The notes under the pieces: model-generated
Seen by the model: only the letters and a program-made list of their open reading frames with translations
Told to the model about the DNA's origin: nothing
Databases searched by the model: none
In this document: one piece after another, positions 1-7,250 of the stretch
Numbering within the stretch: position 1 is the stretch's first letter
Layout of the letters: each line of letters begins with the position of its first letter
Translations under genes and position numbers: made by a program
Source: DASRHY01 sp046765875
Lineage (GTDB): Bacteria > Actinomycetota > Actinomycetes > Propionibacteriales > Kribbellaceae
Assembly: GCA_046765875.1 (NCBI GenBank)
Contig: JBKPSJ010000142.1
Coordinates: forward strand, 1 to 30,043
DNA length: 30,043 nt
Direction: 5' to 3'

Positions 1-336
1 GGCCACCTCGACCGGTGCGTCCGGGCCGGACGGGCGCGGCCGGCCGCCGGGCGGCGGGCCCGGTGGCCGGGCCGCCTCGCGGACGGCGTTCGCCAGCGCC
101 TCGAGGTCGTCGTCGGACGGACCGCTGGCCGCGGGATCCGGAGCCAGCCGGATCACCTCCCAGCCGTTCGGCGCGGTGAGCCGGTCGCCGTGCTCGGCAC
201 ACAGGTCGTAACAGTGCGGTTCGGCGTACGTAGCGAGCGGGCCGAGCACCGCGGTCTGGTCGGCGTACACATACGTGAGCGTGGCGACGGCCGGCCGGCG
301 GCAGCCCGAGCGCGAACAGATCCTGGCGATGCTCAC
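1..336 (-). CDS. DUF3499 family protein, C-terminus outside window
   Basis: The minus strand reads 112 codons from a GTG at 336 to the window edge. The translation starts MSIARICSRSGCRRPAVATL and continues through TYVYAD, VLGPLATYAEPHCYDLC and APNGWEVIRL, the signature of the actinobacterial DUF3499 family. Two cysteine pairs (C7 and C12 in CSRSGC; two more in HCYDLC) look like a small zinc-binding fold; that is inference. After about residue 75 the protein becomes Pro/Gly/Arg-rich and disordered. An in-frame TAG upstream (346-348) limits the N-terminus, so GTG 336 is a safe start. There is no Shine-Dalgarno, but a TATAGC box lies 8 nt upstream, so the mRNA may be leaderless. The function of the family is unknown to me. 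It diverges from the zincin-like gene next door. Confidence 0.9.
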   Translation of the reverse strand, partial: MSIARICSRSGCRRPAVATLTYVYADQTAVLGPLATYAEPHCYDLCAEHGDRLTAPNGWEVIRLAPDPAASGPSDDDLEALANAVREAARPPGPPPGGRPRPSGPDAPVEVA

Positions 337-367
337 GACGTGAAGCTATACGTTCTAGGCTCCTTCC
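337..367. promoter_or_regulatory. 31-bp divergent promoter region with shared TATA core
   Basis: Only 31 bp separate the GTG of the DUF3499 gene from the ATG of the zincin-like gene. On the minus strand TATAGC (350-345) ends 8 nt before the GTG, a leaderless arrangement. On the plus strand TATACG (347-352) overlaps it and would give a 5' leader of about 9 nt. No convincing -35 box is seen in either direction. The placement is suggestive only. Confidence 0.35.
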
Positions 368-817
368 ATGACCGAGGCTCGCCGTCCGCGCCGGCACCTG
401 GACCGGCACGGCCGCGGATTGCGCGGACCGGTCAGCCGGCCGAGCACGTTCGCGCCCCGCGGCCTGCCGCTGAAGCGGTCCGGCGCGGCCCGCTTCGACG
501 ACATCGTCGCGGTCGAGGTGACCCGGCTGGAGAAGCAGTTGCCCGAGGTCGTCACACGGGTCGAGTTCGCGATCGAGGACGTGCCGAACCTGGAGCCCGG
601 CGTACGGTCGATCCCGCTCACCCATGCCAGCGGCGGTACGGCGCACGACCCGTACCGGATCGTGGTGTTCCGGCGGCCGATCGAGTTGCGCGCGGAACGG
701 ACCGGCGCCGGCCTGACCTGGATGATCCGCTCGGCCCTCGTACTCGAACTGGCCGACGTCCTCGGCCTGTCGCCGGAGCAGATCGACCCGGACTTCGACG
801 AGGGCCTCGGCCCGTGA
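368..817 (+). CDS. Zincin-like metallopeptidase family protein (PF06262 type), HExxH degenerate
   Basis: This 149-residue protein has the size and plan of the small zincin-like family found beside DUF3499 and whiB in actinobacteria. The first 35 residues are basic (RRPRRHLDRHGRG) and the core starts near residue 40 (RFDDIVAVEVTRLEKQLPEV). Typical features are VEDVP-like IEDVPNL and the region DPYRIVVFRRPIEL. At the usual metal site, just before the C-terminal GLSPEQIDPDF segment, the sequence reads LVLELADVLG. The glutamate is kept but both histidines of HExxH are replaced (L and D). It therefore probably binds no zinc in the standard way and may be a non-catalytic relative. The gene ends 18 bp from the convergent DUF5719 gene. 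No ribosome site is visible before ATG 368. Family assignment rests on context and overall pattern. Confidence 0.7.
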   Translation: MTEARRPRRHLDRHGRGLRGPVSRPSTFAPRGLPLKRSGAARFDDIVAVEVTRLEKQLPEVVTRVEFAIEDVPNLEPGVRSIPLTHASGGTAHDPYRIVVFRRPIELRAERTGAGLTWMIRSALVLELADVLGLSPEQIDPDFDEGLGP

Positions 818-835
818 CGGCCGATACCCCGGCGA

Positions 836-2320
836 CTAGCTGTCGGGGGCCAGGGCGGCGCGAACGTCCGGCCGGGCGCCCTGCTGGGCGCGGAACACCA
901 GCGAGGTCGTCACCGGCCACGCGGCGACCCGGCGAACGTCGGGCTGGTTGCCCTTCGACGGCGGAGTCAGCGTGACCGCGGCGACAACCTGACCACCCTC
1001 GCCAGGCGCGACGGTCACATACGTCGGCGTCTTGGACGGCGGCAACGTCACCGTCCCGGTCGAGCCGGTCGCCATCGCGATGGTCTTGGTCAGCGCGGCG
1101 TCGCCGGTGCCGGTCCGCAGCATCACGCTCGCGCTGGCCCGCTCGCCGGGTGCGCTCACCTGCACCGTCGCCGGCTCGCTGTGGGCCGGCAGCACGACGT
1201 ATCCGGGCCCCGTCAGCGGCTTGGTCGAGCCGACCGAGGAGAACTCGGTCTGTTTCGGGTCGATCACCCGCATCGCTGCGAACACCGGCTGATCGGCGCT
1301 GAGCGCGATCGCGGCCGGCTCGCCGTCGATCTCCTCGTCGAGCCGGACCGACCGGACACCACCGGCGGGCACCGCGACGGTGGCGTGACCGGCCGGCTTG
1401 TACCGGCCGCGGGCGCCGAGCACGGTCACGTCCACGGTGGTCTGCAGGTCACCGGGGTTGGCCACGGTGAGCAGCCGCTGGCCGGGACCGGGCGCGACGC
1501 CTGGCACGATCACGTCGCGGGACGGCTCAGCGGACGGCTGCAGCCAGTCAACACCGGCCGGCGCGGAATCCACGGTCACGTTGTCGCGTACGGCGGCCGA
1601 CACCCGGCCGCCGCTCGAGGCGACTCGCAGCGCGAGCTCGCGCTGCGACGGCGCGACCGTACGCAGGAAGACCTCGGTCTGACTGTGCGCACGGACCACG
1701 ATGCCGCGCCCGGCGGTGGCGTCGAGCGGGCCAGCCGAGCCCAGGAAGGTCACGTCCACCGATGCGTTCGAGTCGTCCAGGTTGGTGAGCACCAGCACGT
1801 CGCGCCGCCCGGGGCCCGAGCCGGCGCCGGCGAACCAGAACTCGGCGCTCGGAGTGGTGCACAGCGCGCTGGCCATGCCGCGGTTGACGCCGCTGTCGGC
1901 GTTCGAGGTTGTGGTCGCGGTCGTGCCGGCGGCGAGCGGGCCGGTGATCCGGATCGCCACCGGTACCGAGGAGGCGCCCTGGTTCGCCGACGCGATCCGG
2001 CCGCGTTCCCCGACCGAGCCCAGCGGGTCGCCGGACCCGTCCAGCTTGCGCAGTGTGACGGGATTCCGCTTGCCGCCGGCGACCGGGGTGTCGTCCGGCA
2101 GCACAGGTGCGACCGCGTCCACCGAGGAGGACGTACCACTTGCGGATGCCAGCGTCGGGCATCCGATGGCGGCCCGGCCGACGACGACCTTCTGGACGAC
2201 GTCGGTGTCATGCCGCCGCGGACCGGGCGGCGCCAGCAGGGCGCCGGCCGCACCGACCGCGGCCAGCGCCGCGATAGCGGCGGCGAGGCGGACCTTGACA
2301 TCGCCGAACAGCCTGGTCAT
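836..2320 (-). CDS. DUF5719 family protein, membrane-anchored
   Basis: A 494-residue protein starting MTRLFGDVKVRLAAAIAALA. A short basic N-terminus and one hydrophobic helix (about residues 11-29) act as a signal anchor. The rest is an extracytoplasmic Ala/Gly/Val/Thr-rich region that looks like several repeated beta-sandwich modules. Recurring phrases of the type VLTNLDDSNASVDVTFLG and LTVANPGDLQTTVDVTVLG are spaced about 140 residues apart, as in DUF5719 proteins. The start ATG (2320-2318) overlaps the stop of the upstream glycosyltransferase by 4 bases (ATGA type), so the two are translationally coupled. The pairing suggests a role in the same cell-envelope process, probably handling or presenting a surface glycan; that is inference. 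Open frame continues upstream of the ATG but there it is only the shadow of the glycosyltransferase. Confidence 0.8.
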   Translation of the reverse strand: MTRLFGDVKVRLAAAIAALAAVGAAGALLAPPGPRRHDTDVVQKVVVGRAAIGCPTLASASGTSSSVDAVAPVLPDDTPVAGGKRNPVTLRKLDGSGDPLGSVGERGRIASANQGASSVPVAIRITGPLAAGTTATTTSNADSGVNRGMASALCTTPSAEFWFAGAGSGPGRRDVLVLTNLDDSNASVDVTFLGSAGPLDATAGRGIVVRAHSQTEVFLRTVAPSQRELALRVASSGGRVSAAVRDNVTVDSAPAGVDWLQPSAEPSRDVIVPGVAPGPGQRLLTVANPGDLQTTVDVTVLGARGRYKPAGHATVAVPAGGVRSVRLDEEIDGEPAAIALSADQPVFAAMRVIDPKQTEFSSVGSTKPLTGPGYVVLPAHSEPATVQVSAPGERASASVMLRTGTGDAALTKTIAMATGSTGTVTLPPSKTPTYVTVAPGEGGQVVAAVTLTPPSKGNQPDVRRVAAWPVTTSLVFRAQQGARPDVRAALAPDS

Positions 2321-5226
2321 GGCTGCCTCCGCATGTGGCCGCCCGCGGGTGCGACCGACCGCCGGGCGGTCGGCAGGCAGAACACCAGGGTCACCAGCCA
2401 GGCCACTAGCGCACCCAGCCGCCACCGCGTGTGTTGGACGTCGGGCTTGAGCGTGGCCTTGGCGCCCTCGACGTCGACCAGCCAGGCGGCGCCGCCCTCC
2501 TCCGCGCTGGACCGGGTCAGTCCCGGCACCGTGTCGAGGGTCGCGACAAGGCCCGGGTCGACCGGTGGCGCCAGGTACACGTAGTCGATACCGAGCGCGG
2601 CCAGCCGGTCGGCCTCGTCGCCGACCCCGCCGCCGCCGAGCGCGGCCAGCACGCTGCTGATCGGCCTGCTCGCCGAGGCCGGCGCCTCTGCCTCGATCGC
2701 GCCCATCCGCGGTCCGCCGTCGCGAACGACCGCGTACCGGGTCGCGCCGTCGGCGTCCTGCCGTACGACGACGATCGCCGCGTCCTGCGGTGGTTGCTGT
2801 GCGGCCACCAGGTACGCCGGCAGGTCCTGCGGTAGCTGCCGTCGCAGCGGGCCGTCGTCGCCACGCACCAGCCAGAACCCGGCGGTGGCGAGGGTCGCTG
2901 CCAGCACGAGGCCGATCGTGCCGCGGACGAATCTGCTGGTCACCCTGCGTTGCTCGCCCCACACCACGGTGACGACGCAGATCCACGCGGCCATGGTGAG
3001 CAGCATCAGCGGACCGCTGCCACCGCCGAGCCGGCTGCTCAACAGCGTCGCCAGCAGACCGGCGATCGCCACGGCCCAGGCGGCCACCTCGAACCGGTGC
3101 CGGGTCGGGCGCAGCAGGCTGAGCAGCGCGACCAGCACCAGCGGCACCGACAGCCACCAGATCGTGCCGGGCGCGTCCGGTACGGCGGTCAGCAGGTGCG
3201 GCAGGCTGTTGCCGGGCCCGACCGCCGCGGTCGGCGACCCGCCCGCCTCCTGGCCCAGCCGGTCCGGGTGCTTGACCAACTCGATCGTCCACGGCAGTAC
3301 GAGCCCCAGACCGAGCACCGTCGCGAACAGCAACTGCCAGCCCTGCCGGCGGTTGCGGCGTACGACCAAGATGGCGGCGAGCAGCAGGAGGGCGACGACC
3401 AGCGCACCCAGCCCGGGCGTGAACGCCACGAGCACTGCCAGTACGGCACCGGTGAACCAGGCGGCCCGCCAGGAACCCTGCAGCGCCACCCGCCGGTGGC
3501 GCAGGATCGTGTGCACCGCGGAAGCCAGTTGTGGCAACAGCAGCGCGGCGATGCACGTCCCGATCCGGCCTTGCTGGACCGCACCGCTGGCGACCACTGC
3601 CAGCCCGTACGCCGCCGCACCCCATGCGCGGGCATACCGGTTCAGCACGATCCGGCGCAGGAACGACCAGGCCGACCAGGCCGACAGCGGCACCACGGCC
3701 AGCAGCACGACGTCGGTCGCGAGCGACGGGCTGCCGAACAGGACCGTCGAGAGCCCGGCGAACTGGCCCAGCCAGGCCGGTGGGGTCACGCCTGCCGGTG
3801 CCGTCGCCGCGGCCCGCCACAGGTCGCCGAGGGTGTCGTGCGGCGGCAGCAGCATCGAGGAGCGCAGCACACCGGACCCGATCACCTCGCGGGCGGCGAT
3901 CGCCGCGAACACGATCAACGCGGCCGACGTCACCAGGAACGGGCGCCGGACCAGTTGGCGCCGCCACTGCGGCTGGTCCTCGGCGACGGTGCTGACCGTC
4001 CGGGCCCGGCGCGCCCCGGTCGGCTGCGGCGCCGGCTCCTCGTCCTCGTCGGCCCAGGCGTCGCGCAACCGCTCGGAGATCGCGCCGCCGGTCTCCTCCA
4101 GGTTGTGCCTGATCGTGTGTACGGACTTGGAGAACAGCCGCTTGAAATGCTCGTACGGCCGGGCCCGTAGGTTACGCCGGTCCCGCCGGGCCCTGGTCCA
4201 GCCACCGGCGAGCAGGATGCCGAGGAGTGCGGTCCACTCGTCGACCGCGCCGGACGGGGTCTTGCCGAGCAGGAACCACAGCGACCGCACCGCCGTACCG
4301 GCAAGCATCCGCAGCATCAGCACCGGCAGGAGCCGGCCGGGCGCATTGGCCAGGATCGTGTAGTAGGCGTTCGCGCGGTCGATCTGGTACACGTGCCGCC
4401 GGGTGCCGGCCATCTGCCGCTCGCCGCTGGCCGCGGCCTGGGCGTGGTAGACCACGGAGTCGGGCGCCACCATGACCCGGACGCCGGCCCGATGGCACCG
4501 CCAGCCGAAGTCGATGTCGTCGCGGAAGAGCGGCAGCCGCGGGTCGAAGCCGTTGAGGTGCTCCCACACGTCGCGGCGGACGAGCATCCCGGCCGAGCTG
4601 ACCGCGAGCACGTCGCGGACCTTGTCGTGCTGGCCCTGGTCGAACTCTCCCGGCTCGATCCCGGTGTCGCGGCGGCCGCCGAGCGAGGTGGTGACGCCGA
4701 CCTCGAGCAGGGCGCGGTCGCGTGGCCAGGTCCGCAGCTTCGGGCCCCAGACGCCGACGTCGGGCGAGATGCTCGCCTGGAACAGCAGGTGCTCGAGCGC
4801 CGTCGGTGCCGGCGCACAGTCGTCGTGGAGCAGCCACAGCCACTCGACCACCGGAATGCCGTCGTCGCCGTACGGGCTGAGCGGGACCGGGGCGTACCCG
4901 ACGGCCTCGATGCCGCGGGCGATGGCGGCGCCGTACCCGGTACGGCCCGAGGTGGTGACGATCCGCTCGACCGACGGCAGGTCCGCGAGCAGGCGGGCGG
5001 TGTCGTCGGCGGAGCCGGTGTCCACCGCGATCAGGCGATCCGGGCGGCGGCCGAGCGCCCACAGCGCCTCGGTCAGCCGCGGCAGCCACTCGGCGCCGTT
5101 GTGCCCGACGACCACCGCGGTCACGACGTGCCGCAGCGGCGCACGCGCCAGCGGGTCCTGCTGGGTGTCCGCCGGGAAGTCGGCCGAGTCGAAGAACTCC
5201 CAGCCGGCTGGGGCTTGTTGATCCAT
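2317..5226 (-). CDS. Large membrane-bound GT2 glycosyltransferase
   Basis: The protein has 969 residues from ATG 5226. Residues about 33-270 form a GT-A family 2 domain: start strand VVTAVVVGHNG, nucleotide-sugar motif DTGSADD (69-75), metal-site HDD (134-136) and the acceptor-side motif FRDDIDFGWR (about 234-243). After a charged linker (residues about 340-410) come about ten hydrophobic helices (roughly 415-790), then a soluble C-terminal part and a last helix near the end. Such giant GT2 enzymes transfer sugars to lipid-linked or surface acceptors at the membrane; donor and acceptor cannot be read from the sequence. A GTG at 5241 would add five residues (MQLLR); neither start has an ideal ribosome site. 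The gene follows whiB on the same strand and is coupled to DUF5719 downstream. Confidence 0.88.
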   Translation of the reverse strand: MDQQAPAGWEFFDSADFPADTQQDPLARAPLRHVVTAVVVGHNGAEWLPRLTEALWALGRRPDRLIAVDTGSADDTARLLADLPSVERIVTTSGRTGYGAAIARGIEAVGYAPVPLSPYGDDGIPVVEWLWLLHDDCAPAPTALEHLLFQASISPDVGVWGPKLRTWPRDRALLEVGVTTSLGGRRDTGIEPGEFDQGQHDKVRDVLAVSSAGMLVRRDVWEHLNGFDPRLPLFRDDIDFGWRCHRAGVRVMVAPDSVVYHAQAAASGERQMAGTRRHVYQIDRANAYYTILANAPGRLLPVLMLRMLAGTAVRSLWFLLGKTPSGAVDEWTALLGILLAGGWTRARRDRRNLRARPYEHFKRLFSKSVHTIRHNLEETGGAISERLRDAWADEDEEPAPQPTGARRARTVSTVAEDQPQWRRQLVRRPFLVTSAALIVFAAIAAREVIGSGVLRSSMLLPPHDTLGDLWRAAATAPAGVTPPAWLGQFAGLSTVLFGSPSLATDVVLLAVVPLSAWSAWSFLRRIVLNRYARAWGAAAYGLAVVASGAVQQGRIGTCIAALLLPQLASAVHTILRHRRVALQGSWRAAWFTGAVLAVLVAFTPGLGALVVALLLLAAILVVRRNRRQGWQLLFATVLGLGLVLPWTIELVKHPDRLGQEAGGSPTAAVGPGNSLPHLLTAVPDAPGTIWWLSVPLVLVALLSLLRPTRHRFEVAAWAVAIAGLLATLLSSRLGGGSGPLMLLTMAAWICVVTVVWGEQRRVTSRFVRGTIGLVLAATLATAGFWLVRGDDGPLRRQLPQDLPAYLVAAQQPPQDAAIVVVRQDADGATRYAVVRDGGPRMGAIEAEAPASASRPISSVLAALGGGGVGDEADRLAALGIDYVYLAPPVDPGLVATLDTVPGLTRSSAEEGGAAWLVDVEGAKATLKPDVQHTRWRLGALVAWLVTLVFCLPTARRSVAPAGGHMRRQP

Positions 5227-5364
5227 GCGGAGTAGCTGCACCTCGGAACTGTCGGGGATTCGGAGGAGGCGTCTGCCACCGTCCGATGACGGCCGGGGCG
5301 CGGACTACCCTAACCTGGCGACGAGACGGACGTCGTCGCAGCGTCAGATGTCCGCCGTGGGCCA

Positions 5365-5382
5365 CAGCGTTTGCCCACGCTG
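5365..5382 (-). terminator. Small hairpin downstream of whiB
   Basis: CAGCGT and ACGCTG pair around a TTGCCC loop, starting 27 nt past the whiB stop. An overlapping alternative pairs GTGGGC with GCCCAC. With no U-tract this may be a weak terminator or attenuator between whiB and the glycosyltransferase. The 167-bp gap 5242-5408 shows nothing else I can name. Confidence 0.35.
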
Positions 5383-5408
5383 CGTACCCACAGGTAATCG
5401 GCGCGGAG

Positions 5409-5672
5409 TCAGACCGCGCGCTTCTTCAGTTTGCGGCGCTCACGCTCCGACAAGCCGCCCCAGATGCCGAAGCGCTCGTCGTGCTGCAAGGCGTACTCCA
5501 GGCACTCCCCGCGGACCTCGCAGCCCAGGCAGACCTTCTTGGCCTCCCGGGTCGAACCGCCCTTCTCCGGAAAGAACGCCTCCGGATCGGTCTGGGCGCA
5601 CAGTGCCCGCTCCTGCCAGCTGAGCTCGTCCTCGATCGCGTCGCCGTCGACAATCGCCATCAGCTCTGTCAC
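5409..5672 (-). CDS. whiB: WhiB-family iron-sulfur transcription factor (WhiB/WhiB2 clade)
   Basis: An 87-residue protein starting MTELMAIVDGDAIEDELSWQ. It has the four cluster cysteines C25, C48, C51 and C57 (CX22-CX2-CX5-C), which bind a 4Fe-4S cluster, the turn motif FGIWGG (68-73) and a basic C-terminal tail RERRKLKKR for DNA contact. WhiB proteins act by binding region 4 of the principal sigma factor. Position beside DUF3499, the zincin-like gene and cofD matches the WhiB/WhiB2 (WhmD) orthologue group, which controls sporulation septation in Streptomyces and cell division in mycobacteria. The GTG start at 5672 is favoured because AGGAGG lies 7 nt upstream; upstream in-frame codons lack such a site. 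A strong promoter and long leader precede the gene. Confidence 0.95.
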   Translation of the reverse strand: MTELMAIVDGDAIEDELSWQERALCAQTDPEAFFPEKGGSTREAKKVCLGCEVRGECLEYALQHDERFGIWGGLSERERRKLKKRAV

Positions 5673-5706
5673 GGTACGACCTCCTCGACCCTGTTCGTTC
5701 CCTGTA

Positions 5707-5779
5707 CGGGTGGTTTGCGCTCCACCCGCCTGACCTCGTCCGTCTGCGCGGCTCCCCACCGGCCGGCTCCCTTCCGGCC
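5707..5779 (-). promoter_or_regulatory. Structured whiB 5' leader with two hairpins
   Basis: Within the predicted whiB leader, CGGGTGG (5707-5713) pairs with CCACCCG (5722-5728) around 8 nt, and GGCCGG (5761-5766) pairs with CCGGCC (5774-5779) around 7 nt. Both are perfect stems. The second lies far from, and the first about 35 nt before, the ribosome site at about 5680. They may influence mRNA stability or translation. The gene-free stretch 5673-5972 holds these hairpins, the whiB promoter and the terminator of the neighbouring gene. Confidence 0.45.
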
Positions 5780-5834
5780 ATGTACCGCGCATCGGTCCCC
5801 GATTCCGAGTGTCCTAACGAACGACACGAAAGAA

Positions 5835-5863
5835 ATTACATGCCTGCAATCCACCAAAGTCAA
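5835..5863 (-). promoter_or_regulatory. Predicted whiB promoter (-35 TTGACT, -10 TGTAAT)
   Basis: Read on the minus strand, TTGACT (5863-5858) is followed after exactly 17 nt by TGTAAT (5840-5835). Each box matches five of six consensus bases for the housekeeping sigma factor. The surrounding sequence is unusually AT-rich for this window. The start of transcription would be near 5828, leaving a leader of about 155 nt before the whiB GTG. Confidence 0.65.
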
Positions 5864-5920
5864 GCGGTCGTCTGCTAATGGAGTTCCCAGCGACGCGTCA
5901 ACCGTGCTCGGCGGGCATAA

Positions 5921-5957
5921 CGGAGGGCCCGGCTGAGGCCGTCAGGCAGGCCCTCCG
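5921..5957 (-). terminator. Hairpin terminator of the Q/G-rich membrane protein gene
   Basis: A perfect 9-bp stem CGGAGGGCC/GGCCCTCCG (5921-5929 with 5949-5957) encloses an inner CTGA/TCAG stem. It starts 15 nt past the TAA at 5973. There is no U-tract, as is common for actinobacterial terminators. Confidence 0.7.
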
Positions 5958-5972
5958 GCCTTCTGGACCGGG

Positions 5973-7139
5973 TTACTGCGGCGGCTGCGACCACCAGCCC
6001 TGCTGGTCGTCCTTCTTCGCCGAGCCGCTGGAGCTGTCGTCCTCCTCCTCGTCGCGAGCCTCGGCAGACGACAATGCCGGATTCGCGTCGTGGGTGTCCG
6101 CGGCGGCGTGGCCGGCGTCGGCCGAGGCGCTCTCGGGGCTGCGCCAGTCCGGAGCCTCAGCACCGGACTCGGCCGGCTGCTCCCAGCTTTGCGACTGCTG
6201 CGACTGCTGGCCCCAGCCCTGGTGCTGGCCCCACTGCTGCTCGCCCGCGTCCGACGGCCATTGCGCATCCTGACCCCACTGCGAGGACGACTCTGAGGCC
6301 GGCGGCCACTGCTGGGTGTCGCCGCCCTGCGACCACTGATCGCCGGCGTCGGCCTGCTGGCCCCACTGCTGGCTGCTGCCCCACTGCTGGCCCGCCTCGT
6401 GGGACGCAGCCTCTGCGGCGCCTTCTGTGCCGTACGACCACGCGCTCTGCTCCGCCCCGGTGTGCTCGGGGCCTTGCTGTGCTGCGTATCCGCCGTACTG
6501 GCCCGCGTACTGACCCTGGCCGGCGTCACCGTACTGCCCGGTGTACTGGCCCTGCGCGTCGTACTGGCCCTGCTGACCCGCGTACGGCTGGCCTCCGTAC
6601 TGACCGCCGCCGTACTGGCCCGCGTCGTACCCGACCTGCTGGCCGCCGTACTGCTGGCCGCCGTACTGAGCTTGTGCGCCCTGTGCGCCGATCGCCTTTG
6701 CCGGCGCGGGCATGGCCTGGAACGTACGCAGGATAAGGAAACCGACCAGTGCATAGAGTGCGAGTCCGCCGAGGTCGTAGAGGAACCCGACGACCTTCGG
6801 CAGTGCGTCACCGTCGTTGGCGAACCCGGCGATCGCCGCGATCAGCAGGATCAGCGAGAGCACGCCGACCAGGATGAGCGCGGCCAGCGTCACGGTCCGG
6901 GCGTTGGGCGTCGGCTCACCGAACTCGGTGACGAGGAACACCGCGCCGGCCAGTGCCAGCAGCAGTGCGATGCCGGAGATGCCCGGTGCGGCGAGGTTGC
7001 CCTGAACCACTCGTGCGGCCGACGTGAACTCGTCTCCGACGAACAGTCCCAGTATGGAAGCCAGCGCGTACACGCCGACGAAGGCGAGCAACAGGTACGC
7101 GACCGGCTCTCTGAGCTTCTTGGTTGCGTCGGTGACCAC
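5973..7139 (-). CDS. Four-helix membrane protein with prion-like Gln/Gly/Tyr/Trp-rich tail
   Basis: A 388-residue protein. Residues 1-145 hold four hydrophobic helices (about 13-35, 55-72, 83-107 and 118-142). Residues 150-388 are low complexity. The first part of the tail (about 158-222) has tyrosines every 4-6 residues in units such as QYGGQ; the second (about 234-335) has tryptophans in units such as QQWGQ; an acidic-serine stretch (EARDEEEDDSSSG) and a final KKDDQQGWWSQPPQ end it. Both ends of the helical part probably face the cytoplasm, which would put the tail inside; that is inference. The GTG start at 7139 has GGAGG five bases upstream. I do not recognise a named family. It is divergent from cofD, and a strong hairpin follows its stop codon. 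Confidence 0.85.
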   Translation of the reverse strand: MVTDATKKLREPVAYLLLAFVGVYALASILGLFVGDEFTSAARVVQGNLAAPGISGIALLLALAGAVFLVTEFGEPTPNARTVTLAALILVGVLSLILLIAAIAGFANDGDALPKVVGFLYDLGGLALYALVGFLILRTFQAMPAPAKAIGAQGAQAQYGGQQYGGQQVGYDAGQYGGGQYGGQPYAGQQGQYDAQGQYTGQYGDAGQGQYAGQYGGYAAQQGPEHTGAEQSAWSYGTEGAAEAASHEAGQQWGSSQQWGQQADAGDQWSQGGDTQQWPPASESSSQWGQDAQWPSDAGEQQWGQHQGWGQQSQQSQSWEQPAESGAEAPDWRSPESASADAGHAAADTHDANPALSSAEARDEEEDDSSSGSAKKDDQQGWWSQPPQ

Positions 7140-7206
7140 CAGGGCCTCCAAATTCGAATCGGTTGTGACCTCGGCAGCATATCCAGGCCACGGTCCGCCG
7201 ATCGGA

Positions 7207-7220
7207 TGCCTGCGCAGGCA
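7207..7220. promoter_or_regulatory. 14-bp perfect palindrome in the cofD upstream region
   Basis: TGCCTGCGCAGGCA is a perfect palindrome in the 111-bp gap between the divergent membrane-protein gene and cofD, centred 37 bp before the cofD ATG. It could be an operator for a dimeric regulator. No known regulator site is recognised. Confidence 0.35.
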
Positions 7221-7250
7221 GCGTTGGAGGGTTGGGGCAGACTCGTCATC

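Noticed and set aside
1181..2584. Plus-strand open frames antisense to DUF5719 and the glycosyltransferase
   Set aside because: Composition is that of GC-rich shadow frames, with no domain and no ribosome site, opposite well-supported genes.
2321..3967. Open frame continuing upstream of the DUF5719 start
   Set aside because: The translation there is Arg/Gly/Pro-rich shadow of the glycosyltransferase. The real protein begins at ATG 2320 with a signal anchor and a 4-base overlap.
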